This document shows positions 52,677 to 61,923 of a stretch of 64,000 bases of DNA, piece after piece. The stretch's first letter is position 1; each line of letters starts with the position of its first letter. The DNA comes from Tectiglobus sp965247245 (GTDB lineage Bacteria; Pseudomonadota; Alphaproteobacteria; Rhizobiales; Hyphomicrobiaceae), in contig CBDFGV010000003.1 of NCBI GenBank assembly GCA_965247245.1, positions 1,116,001 through 1,180,000 on the forward strand, given 5' to 3'. Both the position numbers and the translations under genes were made by a program. The notes beneath the pieces were generated by a model. The model made no database searches. It worked only from the letters and a program-made list of their open reading frames with translations, and was not told the DNA's origin.

Positions 52677-53249
52677 TCACTTGCCTTTCTTGGCAACCCA
52701 CTTCTTGACATCGTCGACAACGGCGCCGCCCATTGGGGGATCTTCCTCCACGCCAAGGGTTTCCGTCACGCGCGCCAACATAATGTAGTAACCCGCCATC
52801 AGAATCAGCTCGACAATCTCTCGTTCCGAGAGATGTTGGCGCGCTGCCTCAAGCGTCTCTTGTGATGCACGCACATCGACGACCACCTCACGCGTCAGCT
52901 TCAGAGCAGACCTCTCAGCGTCGTTGAAACAGGGAGCATCGTCAGCACCACGCTCAATGGCATCGATCTGTTCCTGCGTCCCACCAAGATCCAACGTGAC
53001 AGGAACGTGCTGAATATATTCATATCGTCCACCTTCAAGATTAACCGCATGCAACAGGCACAACTCACGTAACAGCGGATCGAGTTTCGTCTTGCCGAGG
53101 ATCGCACCTCCCAGTTTCATAACCGGCTTGAGACAAGTGTCGGCATGCGAGAGCATATTAAAAATATGCATCTTTTCCGGGAGTCGACCAAGCATCTCGC
53201 GCGCTTCAGCCGAGAGTGCCTCGGGTTCGGGGTAGGGTATGCGTGCCAT
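52677..53249 (-). CDS. Carboxymuconolactone decarboxylase/AhpD-like protein
   Basis: A protein of 190 residues with the CMD fold: LDPLLRELCLLHAVNLEGGRYEYIQHVPV in the core and AERSALKLTREVVVDVR before the C-terminal helices. The AhpD CxxC pair is absent (LCLLHAV has a single Cys), so peroxidase activity of the AhpD type is not expected. Starts with ATG at 53249. It is the last gene of a leftward series and lies 63 bp after the YrdC-domain gene. Confidence 0.9.
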   Translation of the reverse strand: MARIPYPEPEALSAEAREMLGRLPEKMHIFNMLSHADTCLKPVMKLGGAILGKTKLDPLLRELCLLHAVNLEGGRYEYIQHVPVTLDLGGTQEQIDAIERGADDAPCFNDAERSALKLTREVVVDVRASQETLEAARQHLSEREIVELILMAGYYIMLARVTETLGVEEDPPMGGAVVDDVKKWVAKKGK

Positions 53250-53312
53250 AAAGGTCCTCTGTCTAACGACTCAAGATCTGTGCGCTGCCAGTCGCTCTGT
53301 GCGCGAAAAAAC

Positions 53313-54032
53313 CTAGCCGCGCGCTGCACCGCGGATCAACTCGTCGCGCGTCAAAGGTTTGTCCGGCAGATCAACATCGAAATGGCGCTTCAAGATATCC
53401 TGAATGACATGATAGTTCACGCCAAAGCGATGCACTTCCAGAGTTGTGAGATCAATGATCGTACTTGAGATCTGTTCGTTATTGTGCAGCGGCACAAGCC
53501 CATAGTCGATCTCAATCGCAGCTGCGTTTCGCACGACCTGCTCAACATTTTGCAAGCGAAACTTGCTTCCAGTTAGCGAGGCGTTGGCGGACGAACCAAG
53601 AACTGGAAACTGATGCTGCCAGGCCAGGTCAGCAAGTGCGTTGTGCAGCCGCCCCGCATTGAGAAGAATATCCATGGTGCCATTCTTGGTTGAACGCTGG
53701 ATGCATCGCGGATCGATTGTTGCAAGATATGGATGATCCGAGTGGTACGGCCCAACCACCGACATCGCCAGATCATAGTCCACGACAACAGCTTCGACGA
53801 TCTCGCGTGCCCGACTGTCAACATCGAGCACTTCGCTCATCATCTCAAAGTTGCCCAGCGAACCGCAAGGCTTCGAGAAACTACGGCCTTTGGCTTCATA
53901 CGTACGGTCAATCGCCTCGATAGTCTGCGCGGCAACCGTGTAAGCGACATCTAGCGGTATAAGGGCAACACCACCGGCCTGCATGACATCCCAGATCCGT
54001 TGCGCATCACCTTCGATATCTATGACAGACAA
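53313..54032 (-). CDS. YrdC/Sua5-domain protein
   Basis: A YrdC-domain protein of 239 residues. GGVALIPLDVAYTVAAQT and FSKPCGSL lie in the N-terminal half and LGSSANASLTGSKF in the middle, the nucleotide-binding part. Genuine TsaC/Sua5 proteins make threonylcarbamoyl-AMP for tRNA t6A37. The usual KxR-SxN core is partly degenerate here (YEAKGRSFSKP, SSANAS), so a related acyl-adenylate role is as likely. Another TsaC elsewhere in the genome is expected. Confidence 0.8.
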   Translation of the reverse strand: MSVIDIEGDAQRIWDVMQAGGVALIPLDVAYTVAAQTIEAIDRTYEAKGRSFSKPCGSLGNFEMMSEVLDVDSRAREIVEAVVVDYDLAMSVVGPYHSDHPYLATIDPRCIQRSTKNGTMDILLNAGRLHNALADLAWQHQFPVLGSSANASLTGSKFRLQNVEQVVRNAAAIEIDYGLVPLHNNEQISSTIIDLTTLEVHRFGVNYHVIQDILKRHFDVDLPDKPLTRDELIRGAARG

Positions 54033-54066
54033 ACCAATCCCCCCTAGCTTTCATCACCAAGCAGCC

Positions 54067-54858
54067 TCAGGACCCACAGTGTGGGGCAAGCGGCACGCCG
54101 CGCTGTTTGAGCGCATCGCCAACAGCCTTTGTCCAAAGACGATATCCATCACGGTTCATATGGAGCTTATCACCCAAGAAAATATCTCTCGGCCGGCCAC
54201 TTTCTAACATCACGGAAGCCACATCAACGTAGACCAGGTCCGAGCGCTGCTCGGCCAACACTTCGACCAGCGCATTGGCCTTCTTCTGTATCGCACGCTT
54301 GTCCCAGTGATAGACAGTCGGCTTGATCGAGATGAAGTAGACGGGTGTCACACCAAGGGCTTCTGTCTTGCGCTTCAGAAATGCTTTCATGGCTTGTACG
54401 ATTTCCTCAGGAGAGCGTCCCCAGGCAATATCATTCTCGCCCGCATACAAGACAATCGCTCGAGGACGATGAGGCGCAATTAGATCATCAAAGTAGCGCA
54501 GGACGTGTGTAAGATGGGCCCCGCCAAAACCGCGCCGAATGACAGATCGATGCGGCAGATCACGCTTTAGACTCCTCCAGAGGCGAATGCTTGAAGATCC
54601 GACAAAAAGCGTCTGACACGGCGTCGGTGGAACAGCTTTGTCCTCTTGTAGGAACGCCTCGATTTCTGGCCAGAACGGTCCCTTTTTCTCAGTTTGGGCA
54701 GACGCGGACTGCGGGTGCAACGCGCCAACCGAACAAAGCAACAGCCAGTGCAACAGCCAGGCAGCTGATTGACGGGCTCGACAGATATCCGTGGGTGCGC
54801 GAAGCGGAATTCCATCCCGCTGCGCCAGGTTAAATGTCCACCACCGGAACGTTCTCAT
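54067..54858 (-). CDS. SGNH/GDSL-family hydrolase, secreted
   Basis: A protein of 263 residues with a long N-terminal region containing a hydrophobic signal (AAWLLHWLLLCSVGALHPQSASA). The SGNH blocks are present: block I FVGSSSIRLW with the nucleophile Ser, block II Gly in GFGGAHL, block III GENDIAWG with the Asn, block V DKLHMNRDGY with Asp-x-x-His. It hydrolyses esters (lipid or carbohydrate acyl groups) outside the cytoplasm. The ATG at 54858 overlaps the ureohydrolase stop by 4 nt (ATGA), hence coupled translation. Confidence 0.87.
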   Translation of the reverse strand: MRTFRWWTFNLAQRDGIPLRAPTDICRARQSAAWLLHWLLLCSVGALHPQSASAQTEKKGPFWPEIEAFLQEDKAVPPTPCQTLFVGSSSIRLWRSLKRDLPHRSVIRRGFGGAHLTHVLRYFDDLIAPHRPRAIVLYAGENDIAWGRSPEEIVQAMKAFLKRKTEALGVTPVYFISIKPTVYHWDKRAIQKKANALVEVLAEQRSDLVYVDVASVMLESGRPRDIFLGDKLHMNRDGYRLWTKAVGDALKQRGVPLAPHCGS

Positions 54859-55688
54859 GCACCCCCACACAGCACCGAACGGTCTTGCAACATGCGCCCC
54901 ATCATTTCCTTGAGGATTTTTGCGGCAACCATCGCGGTCATACCATGCAGATCACGATGCGGGTTAAGCTCAACCAGGTCTACTCCAACCAACCGCCCCT
55001 TGAATGTATGGATGATATTGAGAACATCGCGAACCGACAATCCGCCCGGTTCGTGATGTGATACACCCGGTGCATTAGCTGGATCCATCGCATCAAGATC
55101 CACACTTAGGTAGACGGCACCATCAAATGCAATATCGGGTACACTTGAGAGATCTCGCATTTCATGGATTTCAACATTGTACTTTTGTGCTTGCTCACGC
55201 TGGTGAGCATTCAATGTCCGAATGCCAACCTGAACTAAGCGACTGATCGTACCTCGCTCCATAAGCCGTGCGAACGGTGACGCATGACTGTATGGGTTAC
55301 CATCCATATTCTCATAAAGGTCTGGATGAGCATCAATGTGCAGAATGCTTAGCTCCGGAATAGCTTCAGCATGGGCTTGAATCGCTGGAAAGGACACAGA
55401 ATGATCGCCGCCCAGGCTGATCACCTGATAACCATCTGAAAGCAGTCCACGGACGTGATTGTAGATCGCAGAAAACGCGGCTTCACCAGACAATCCATCG
55501 AAATCGACATCGCCAGAATCAATCCACACCGCGGGCGAAGCGAGCTCAAAGCCAAGCTCGCTAAACAGATTTGCAGACGGGCTGAAGAACGCTTGTCTGA
55601 TGCGCGCTGGCGCCAGAGCAGGCCCGGCTAGAAAGCTCGAGTTGTTGTCCTGGGGAAGACCCAGAACGGCCAACGGTTTGTCGGTCAT
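54855..55688 (-). CDS. Ureohydrolase (agmatinase/arginase family)
   Basis: A binuclear manganese hydrolase of 277 residues. Metal ligands lie in LGGDHSVSFP, HIDAHPDLYENM and SVDLDAMDPANAPG, all intact. The family cleaves urea or ammonia from agmatine, arginine, guanidinobutyrate or formimidoglutamate; the VSHHEPGGLSVRD stretch supports an agmatinase-like, not arginase, subgroup, but the substrate is not proven. It opens a leftward run with the SGNH hydrolase, YrdC protein and CMD protein. Confidence 0.9.
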   Translation of the reverse strand: MTDKPLAVLGLPQDNNSSFLAGPALAPARIRQAFFSPSANLFSELGFELASPAVWIDSGDVDFDGLSGEAAFSAIYNHVRGLLSDGYQVISLGGDHSVSFPAIQAHAEAIPELSILHIDAHPDLYENMDGNPYSHASPFARLMERGTISRLVQVGIRTLNAHQREQAQKYNVEIHEMRDLSSVPDIAFDGAVYLSVDLDAMDPANAPGVSHHEPGGLSVRDVLNIIHTFKGRLVGVDLVELNPHRDLHGMTAMVAAKILKEMMGRMLQDRSVLCGGA

Positions 55689-55913
55689 AAGTCACTTCCG
55701 GCGTGGATCACTTACTCTTACTTACCAGCCATGACAGGGTTTTGGAAACAGCGGCACCCGACCGTACAGCACTGGCTGGACCAATTGCATCAGCACGTAA
55801 TTGCTCACCTAATAGTGTTGTCGGGTGATTTCATCGAGATCGGTTTATGGATTGCATCCCCATTCCAACCCGAACTATCAAACGCTGTTTGATGATTGAT
55901 CGAGGACCAGTCT

Positions 55914-57050
55914 ATGGCGGCACTTTTCCAACCCTTCACGCTTCGCGATGTGCGCTTCAAGAACCGTATCGCCGTGTCACCAATGAGCCAGTATCGAGCA
56001 CAGCACGGCCACGCAAACATGTGGCATGCAATTCATCTTGGCCGGTTCGCATTGGGTGGGGCTGGGCTTGTCTTTGCTGAAGCGACAGCCGTTGAGGAAC
56101 GCGGCAGACGCACACATGGTGATCTCGGGCTATGGCAAGACGATCAGGTAGAATGCCTTGCGCAAATCACATCGTTCATTGACAGCGAAGGCGCGGTCCC
56201 GGGCGTTCAGCTTGCCCATGCAGGGCGTAAAGCATCCGAGCGACGCCCATGGCATGGTGAGACACCTGTCGATGATGTGGATCTAGCGGAGAGGAATGAG
56301 GCTTGTTGGACCGCTATTGGACCATCGCCAATGCCTTATGCCGACGGTTGGCCAACACCACAGCCCATGACTGAGGATGATATCAACACAGTCCTCAAGG
56401 CATTTAGAGATGCCGCGCGCCGGTCGCTCGAGGCCGGCTTCAAAATCATAGAAGTTTACGCCGCCCATGGCTTTCTCGCACATCAGTTCCTGTCACCAAT
56501 CGCCAATCAACGCACTGACCAATGGGGTGGCAGCGAAGCTAATCGACGAAGGTTTGCTATCGAAGTAGCCCGTTCGATACGATCTGAATGGCCAGAACGG
56601 TATCCATTGATATTCAGACTCTCAGCGACAGATTGGTTGGACGGTGGACTGGAGATCGACGACACAATCGCAACCGCTCAGGCACTCAAGCTCGAGGGCG
56701 TCGACATGATCGACTGCTCTTCGGGCGGCATTGGCGGCAAAGACAGGCCAAGGCGCATGGTGATCGAGCAAGGATTTCAGGTCCCATTTGCCCGTCAGAT
56801 TCGAGAAGCTGCCGATATGCCATCCATGGCGGTCGGGTTCCTGTGGGACGCTGACAAATGTGAGTCAGTCATCGCGGATGGTGACGCCGACATGATAGCT
56901 ATGGCGCGAGAGCTACTCGATGACCCGAACTGGCCATTACATGCTGCGCAAGCGCTTGGATGCAACAGCAATCATGAGCTATGGCCAATTGAGTCCGGTT
57001 GGTGGCTGATGAAGCGTGAGCGGCTCGTCGCCAAACTTGGCATACGCTGA
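55914..57050 (+). CDS. Old Yellow Enzyme-family NADH:flavin oxidoreductase (YqjM-like)
   Basis: A flavoprotein of 378 residues with a TIM barrel binding FMN. Motifs: NRIAVSPMSQYRAQHG at the N-terminus, FAEATAVEERGR, QLAHAGRKAS, EVYAAHGFLAHQFLSP and GFKIIEV; YqjM-type ene-reductases have this pattern. They reduce activated C=C bonds using NAD(P)H. GAGGA lies upstream of the ATG at 55914, which is preferred over the frame opening at 55896. Divergent from the ureohydrolase. Confidence 0.94.
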   Translation: MAALFQPFTLRDVRFKNRIAVSPMSQYRAQHGHANMWHAIHLGRFALGGAGLVFAEATAVEERGRRTHGDLGLWQDDQVECLAQITSFIDSEGAVPGVQLAHAGRKASERRPWHGETPVDDVDLAERNEACWTAIGPSPMPYADGWPTPQPMTEDDINTVLKAFRDAARRSLEAGFKIIEVYAAHGFLAHQFLSPIANQRTDQWGGSEANRRRFAIEVARSIRSEWPERYPLIFRLSATDWLDGGLEIDDTIATAQALKLEGVDMIDCSSGGIGGKDRPRRMVIEQGFQVPFARQIREAADMPSMAVGFLWDADKCESVIADGDADMIAMARELLDDPNWPLHAAQALGCNSNHELWPIESGWWLMKRERLVAKLGIR

Positions 57051-57517
57051 CGGGCCTGGCGCATTGAGCAGCAAACCTGATGACTAGCAGAAATTTAATG
57101 AGATACGCCAAACGGCTAATGCCCGACCACGGCGACCACAGTGATTGACGTGGCCGGGCTGGACATACCTCCCGAGGGGAAGTCTCGACGAGTGGGAGGT
57201 AACGCAACCTTACACGGCACATCTCTACAATCTGTGCGAAATTTCCCTACAATTTTATGCAACTGAAGAATCTATAAATGAACCTGCGGTCGCAGCCGGT
57301 ATCCTGCTCCGGTTCGAATGCTGCAACACGCTGAAAAGTACCGGGTTCTTAGACATTTGAAGACTCAAAGTCACAACGGCATTTCTCTGGAAACATCTGC
57401 CCACTGAGGCGTACGACAACTCCGGCCTAATCGTTGTGCCGTCACCATTTGACCTCTGGTCAACATGCGGATTGGCAATTATGAATACCGAGCAATCGAC
57501 GACGGTCGCCGAGACGG
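57051..57517. other. Intergenic region with an imperfect hairpin
   Basis: 467 bp without a supported gene. At 57121-57131 and 57149-57159 an 11-bp arm pair matches at 10 positions and may terminate the Old Yellow Enzyme message. A 24-codon frame at 57481-57555 starts with ATG just before the next gene, in another frame, and could be a short leader or an old N-terminus. Confidence 0.5.
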
Positions 57518-58393
57518 ATGATGCCTGTGTGGACTTTCGACAATCTGATCGATAATGCGGGCGCTATCCATGACCGGCGATCAGGCGTTTTGCGTTTGCG
57601 CTATGGCGCCGATGTTGGAAGCACGTCGTTTTCTGACTACAGCATCCGCAATCTCGGTTTCATCGCGGTTCGGGGACGCCCCGGCAGCTGCCAGATCAGG
57701 GCAACACCTGGTCGCGTTGGCCACCTCGCCTTCAGTTCCCTCTCGAGCCTTGTTAGTCGCCACGAGCCGGCCATGGCAGCTTTGGAATGGTATGACCGCA
57801 AATGGCATGAGGAACTACACCGAGGTTCCAGGGCCGTGCTTGAACGTTTCGTCGAGCTCATGTTGACAACTCACGTGCAAGAGAGCTCACCGTTTTCAAG
57901 TCATCCTGTAAAGTGCACCGATTTAGCAAAAGACTCCGCGCTGTCAGGCCTACTCAATTTTTGGAAGGACAAAGGCGGGAAACTTTCCCTGCGTCGCCAC
58001 AAGCATGAGCTGGAAGAAATCAGCAAGGCTAAGTTTCTCATTGTCCGTCGCGGACAGGACTCACCGCACATCGTGGCCGAGCACTACGGCAAAGGTCTCG
58101 ACCTCTATCCGAGCAAAGGTTGGCGTCAGCGCCTGACTGGCCGCCGCCTGGACGAACAGCCCGACCTGGCTTTCGGTCGCTGGGTATCGGACAGCTACCG
58201 TGACGTAATGATCGTCAACGAGCCGGTATTGAGCCGCGTCGACGTGACGACCTATGACCCAGCCGCTCGCCTCAAAGTTCGCAAGCAGTACACAAGACTA
58301 GCGCTTCCAATCGACAAGACGGCAGTGCTAAGCGGTTCGATTATTCACAACAGCACGATCGTCGACGCTGAACTCGGTTACGAACCGAAATAG
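57518..58393 (+). CDS. PAS-like conserved hypothetical protein
   Basis: A protein of 291 residues, soluble. The first half (SIRNLGFIAVRGRPGSCQIRATPGRV) resembles a conserved alphaproteobacterial domain of unknown function. The C-terminal part, WRQRLTGRRLDEQPDLAFGRWVSD and VIVNEPVLSRVD-like spacing followed by YTRLALPI, resembles a PAS-like ligand sensor (PAS_5-type). Start could be 57518 or 57521. Its 3' end overlaps the convergent GNAT-like gene by 66 bp. Function unknown; the PAS reading is tentative. Confidence 0.7.
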   Translation: MMPVWTFDNLIDNAGAIHDRRSGVLRLRYGADVGSTSFSDYSIRNLGFIAVRGRPGSCQIRATPGRVGHLAFSSLSSLVSRHEPAMAALEWYDRKWHEELHRGSRAVLERFVELMLTTHVQESSPFSSHPVKCTDLAKDSALSGLLNFWKDKGGKLSLRRHKHELEEISKAKFLIVRRGQDSPHIVAEHYGKGLDLYPSKGWRQRLTGRRLDEQPDLAFGRWVSDSYRDVMIVNEPVLSRVDVTTYDPAARLKVRKQYTRLALPIDKTAVLSGSIIHNSTIVDAELGYEPK

Positions 58394-59113
58394 TCCGTCC
58401 ATCAGATAGTCCCTTGGAATAACGCACAATGAGAGCTGCATGCTCTTGTTCGGGAAGGTCACGTTGTTGAAGAGCTGCACACCGTTGAACACATTTTCAG
58501 CAGAGTATCCGACCTTCCAGTCCAATCCCTTTGCGATGCTATAGTGCCCTATCAGAGCAAAGGACGTATCGATGGGCCACTTCGTGCAGCCAACGGCACG
58601 TGAAGTCCATGGCAAAATCGTTGCGAGTTCTAGCCCGCGAAAGTCCGGGTGGATCCACAGTGCGCCTGTGTAGAGGCAGTAGCCCTTAAGATCACGCCCC
58701 TGCGGTGGCATGACATGGCAGGTCTCGCCTTCGCCTTTATCGTGTTCAGGATCGGCGTAAAAGAAGCGCAGCGACTCCGCCTCAGTTGTAAAATCAGAAT
58801 TCGTCCAATCAAAGTGTCGGACCGAGTACGTCGCGATAACCCTCCCGTTGCGATCCCGACCGAGGACGACCGCTCCATTATCGTAATTGATCCCACCCAG
58901 TTTGGGCTGAAATGTCGAAGTCAGAGGAGTCCAGGTGTCGAGATTGTCGTTGTTCGTCTTCAACAGATCGTCAAAAGTACCGACCTCCAACCTGACGCCA
59001 ATCCTTGCGGCCTCTTGTTCAGCCCTGAAGAAGAATCGTGTGAGCAACTCAGGGGGGCCGTGCCGGATATCGATACTGTCAATGAGCGCGGATTTGCCAA
59101 CTCCGTTCGTCAT
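58328..59113 (-). CDS. GNAT-like conserved hypothetical protein
   Basis: A protein of 261 residues, soluble. GAVVLGRDRNGRVIATYSVRHFDW resembles the central strands of an acetyltransferase, and LYTGALWIHPDFRGLELATILPW the strand and turn of its acetyl-CoA site, though the signature is weak. VIPRDYLMDGLFRFV is at the C-terminus. It converges on the PAS-like gene with a 66-bp overlap of coding ends. An acyltransferase role is inference only. No clear ribosome site at the start. Confidence 0.7.
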   Translation of the reverse strand: MTNGVGKSALIDSIDIRHGPPELLTRFFFRAEQEAARIGVRLEVGTFDDLLKTNNDNLDTWTPLTSTFQPKLGGINYDNGAVVLGRDRNGRVIATYSVRHFDWTNSDFTTEAESLRFFYADPEHDKGEGETCHVMPPQGRDLKGYCLYTGALWIHPDFRGLELATILPWTSRAVGCTKWPIDTSFALIGHYSIAKGLDWKVGYSAENVFNGVQLFNNVTFPNKSMQLSLCVIPRDYLMDGLFRFVTEFSVDDRAVVNNRTA

Positions 59114-59275
59114 AACTAGAACCTTCCCATGCCAGTTGAGTGCACAGGATCGTTCTAATTCTCGACTAAGTGGAGAAGAGTTGCTTGAATCACTTAACGA
59201 GAGATCTTTACGGTGGAATTATTCATTTATCTGTCTATTTAGTTGATAAGACCAAAGCCAATTCAAGTGAGTAAA

Positions 59276-59707
59276 ATGGTTCACAAGCCAAGCCGCCAGC
59301 GGCCCGTTGATGTTAGCAAGTTGATCGGCGATCGTTTGAGAGTTCGCCGGCAGTTGCTTGGTATCACCCAAAAAGAGCTTGCCGATCGTGTTGGGCTGGC
59401 ATTTCAAATGGTTAGCAAGTATGAGACGGGCCAAAGCACAATTACGATTTTCCGACTGCAGAAATTTGCTGACGAGCTGCAGGTTCCCCTTGATTATCTC
59501 ATCCGCGGCATAGGCGAAATTGATGAAATGCCCGACGATATGATCTCGATGCTAGCGGATCGCGAAAACACGGAAGTTCTCAAGCTATTCGGAAAGATCG
59601 ACGATCCCGCAGTCCGTGCAGCATTTCTACAGATGCTGCGCACGTACCATCATCAGAATAGTCTCGCGACGAATGATGAAACCCCAGTCGCCAGCGCACT
59701 AGACTAA
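59276..59707 (+). CDS. XRE-family transcriptional regulator
   Basis: A regulator of 143 residues. The Cro/CI-type helix-turn-helix covers about residues 14-67: IGDRLRVRRQLLGITQKELA, VGLAFQMVSKYETGQSTITI and FADELQVPLDYLIRG. The C-terminal segment is helical and may oligomerise. The ATG at 59276 has AAGTGAG nearby; an upstream TTG at 59243 is weaker. Divergent from the GNAT-like gene (162 bp apart), so it may control that gene. Confidence 0.92.
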   Translation: MVHKPSRQRPVDVSKLIGDRLRVRRQLLGITQKELADRVGLAFQMVSKYETGQSTITIFRLQKFADELQVPLDYLIRGIGEIDEMPDDMISMLADRENTEVLKLFGKIDDPAVRAAFLQMLRTYHHQNSLATNDETPVASALD

Positions 59708-59856
59708 CCATTCCATCCCACACCAAGACAGAGTTACTGTTTGACAGCAGCTCATGGTGGAACACGTTAGCATCGGCACGTCACCACGGCTTCGTGCAAT
59801 AGTAACCGGCCAGCACCAAATGTGTGCCGACCTAAACGGCCAAACTAGAACTCTGC

Positions 59857-61566
59857 TCAGTGCAGCCCTTGATGGATTTCAGAATTGGATCTTGCAAACG
59901 TAGGGCTGGAGCGGTCGTCCCGAAACTGAAACCGAGCTATCAAGATGGCCAACTCTCTGACCTTTTCAGCTAACGACCGACTGGCCGCAGTTGCCTGTTC
60001 GGACATAGCAGCGTTCTGCTGGGTGTCTTGATCCATCTGCAGAACCGAGTTGTTAATCTGCTGAATGCTCGCTGATTGGTTCTGAGCTCCCTCAGCAATT
60101 TCCGAGATAACTGAATTGATGGCACCGATGTTGTTCACAATTTCGTCCAGCGCCTGACCGGTCTCAGCAACCAGCTTGACTCCCTGGTCAACCTGGGACG
60201 TCGAAGTTGCAATAAGCTCTGCAATGCGTTTGGCAGCATCCGCCGACCGTTGCGCAAGACCTCTAACCTCAGTTGCTACAACAGCAAATCCCTGACCGGC
60301 ATCACCGGCACGTGCTGCTTCAACACCAGCATTAAGCGCGAGCAAATTCGTTTGGAACGCAATCTCATCGATAACGGTGATAATTTCGCGGATCTCCTGC
60401 GAGGACCCTTCAATCTCGCTCATGGCCTGAATAGCCTGACTGACCACAGCCCCTCCGTTCTCGGCCGCGACCTTTGCTGTCGACACCGAGGTACTGGCGT
60501 CCTTTGCGCCCGAAGCAGACTCCTGAACATTGGAGGTAATGTCCTGAAGAGCAGCCGCTGTCTCTTCGAGGCTCGCTGCATTTTTCTCAGTTCGGCTGGA
60601 CAAATCCTGGGACGCAACCGAAATCTCTTGCGCGCCTGCATCAACTGAGCTCGATATTTCTGTCAGCGCCGCCATGATGCTGCTGAGTGATGTGACAGTC
60701 TTGTTGTAGTCCTTCCTCAGCTTCTCAAGAGCCATTGGGAAGGGCTTAACAAGTTCGGTTCTCAAGTTACCATCGGCAAGTTGCCCAAGTCCGTCTGCTA
60801 ATGCCTCGACAGCCTCCACACGATCAGTCACATCAGTAGCGAACTTGACGACACTTATGACTGTTCCTTCGCTATCAAAAATCGGATTGTAGGACGCTTG
60901 GATCCAAATGCTTTGTCCACTTTTCCCTACCCTTTCAAACTCGCCAGCTATGAACTCACCACTTCCCAGTCGCCTCCAGAACTCCGCATAGTCAGCAGAC
61001 TCGGCATAAGCAGCCTGAAGGAAAATCCGATGATGCTTACCGGTGATTTCATCGAGATTATAACCAACGGCGGATAAGAAATTGTCGTTTGCTGATGTGA
61101 TTATGCCATCGGGTGTGAATTCAATGACCGCCTGGGCCCTGTTGATTGCAGCAATCTTACCGGCGTCACGCATCGCTTCTTGCTTGGCTTCGGTAATGTC
61201 AGTTGCAACCTTGACGATCTTGGTGACCCGGCCAAGGCGTGAGACGACCGGATTGTATGAGGCTTGGATCCAGACTTCTCTGCCACCTTTAGCGAGGCGT
61301 CGGAATTCATGCGCTTCAGGCTCTCCACGGCCAAGCTGTTCCCAGAACGCCCTATAATCTTTGCTTGCAGCATAGCTCGGCTCAACAAACATGCTGTGAT
61401 GCCGGCCCTTGACCTCGTCCAGCCTATATCCCATCGCATTGCAAAACAGCTCATTAGCCCATTTGATCTTTCCAGAAGGATCAAACTCAATCAGGGCGGC
61501 AGATTTGCCGATGGCGGCCAAGGTAGAGGCTGCACCCTGGGAACCGATAGAGAAGAAATTCGACAT
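59857..61566 (-). CDS. Soluble methyl-accepting chemotaxis protein with two PAS domains
   Basis: A chemoreceptor of 569 residues without membrane helices. Two PAS domains (about 14-125 and 136-248) are near duplicates, each with GYxLDExxGxHHxxF, a YxxFWxxLGxGE and an IQASYNP motif, similar to Aer-like/flavin-binding or haem PAS. A short HAMP-like segment (EALADGLGQLADGNLRTEL) follows, then the signalling domain with the hairpin tip IDEIAFQTNLLALNAGVEAARAG. It should control a CheA kinase from the cytoplasm. GGAAAG precedes the ATG at 61566. No che genes are in the window. Confidence 0.94.
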   Translation of the reverse strand: MSNFFSIGSQGAASTLAAIGKSAALIEFDPSGKIKWANELFCNAMGYRLDEVKGRHHSMFVEPSYAASKDYRAFWEQLGRGEPEAHEFRRLAKGGREVWIQASYNPVVSRLGRVTKIVKVATDITEAKQEAMRDAGKIAAINRAQAVIEFTPDGIITSANDNFLSAVGYNLDEITGKHHRIFLQAAYAESADYAEFWRRLGSGEFIAGEFERVGKSGQSIWIQASYNPIFDSEGTVISVVKFATDVTDRVEAVEALADGLGQLADGNLRTELVKPFPMALEKLRKDYNKTVTSLSSIMAALTEISSSVDAGAQEISVASQDLSSRTEKNAASLEETAAALQDITSNVQESASGAKDASTSVSTAKVAAENGGAVVSQAIQAMSEIEGSSQEIREIITVIDEIAFQTNLLALNAGVEAARAGDAGQGFAVVATEVRGLAQRSADAAKRIAELIATSTSQVDQGVKLVAETGQALDEIVNNIGAINSVISEIAEGAQNQSASIQQINNSVLQMDQDTQQNAAMSEQATAASRSLAEKVRELAILIARFQFRDDRSSPTFARSNSEIHQGLH

Positions 61567-61923
61567 CTGTGCACTTTCCAAGCCAAGGATATTTCACGGC
61601 GCAGGGCTTGCTTCGACGCAAGCAGCTGCTTCCGCTACAAGCCCGACCGTAGGTGCACAATCTTATCTGAGACTAACGTTGCGCTATCTGATCAATGCTG
61701 AGCTGCTCGTCCCGCGACTCGGGCGATAGGGGTATCAATCACGTGAAGTTCTTGGTCCCTTATCCTTTCCGACACTGCCTACCCGGATATGCGCCCTTGA
61801 ACATGCTGGGTTTCAACGCAGTCCAGTTGCCGTATCGTTTGTCTCATCTCCAGGAACTGCTAGTTTTAAGATCGGGGGTCAGCCTGAACACACAGCTACA
61901 ACTCCGAGATTCGAGCGCAACAA
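61567..61923. other. Divergent intergenic region
   Basis: 357 bp between the chemoreceptor and MFS genes. A frame from 61695 runs into the MFS gene in another phase and is judged spurious. No convincing promoter box or palindrome was found. Confidence 0.5.
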
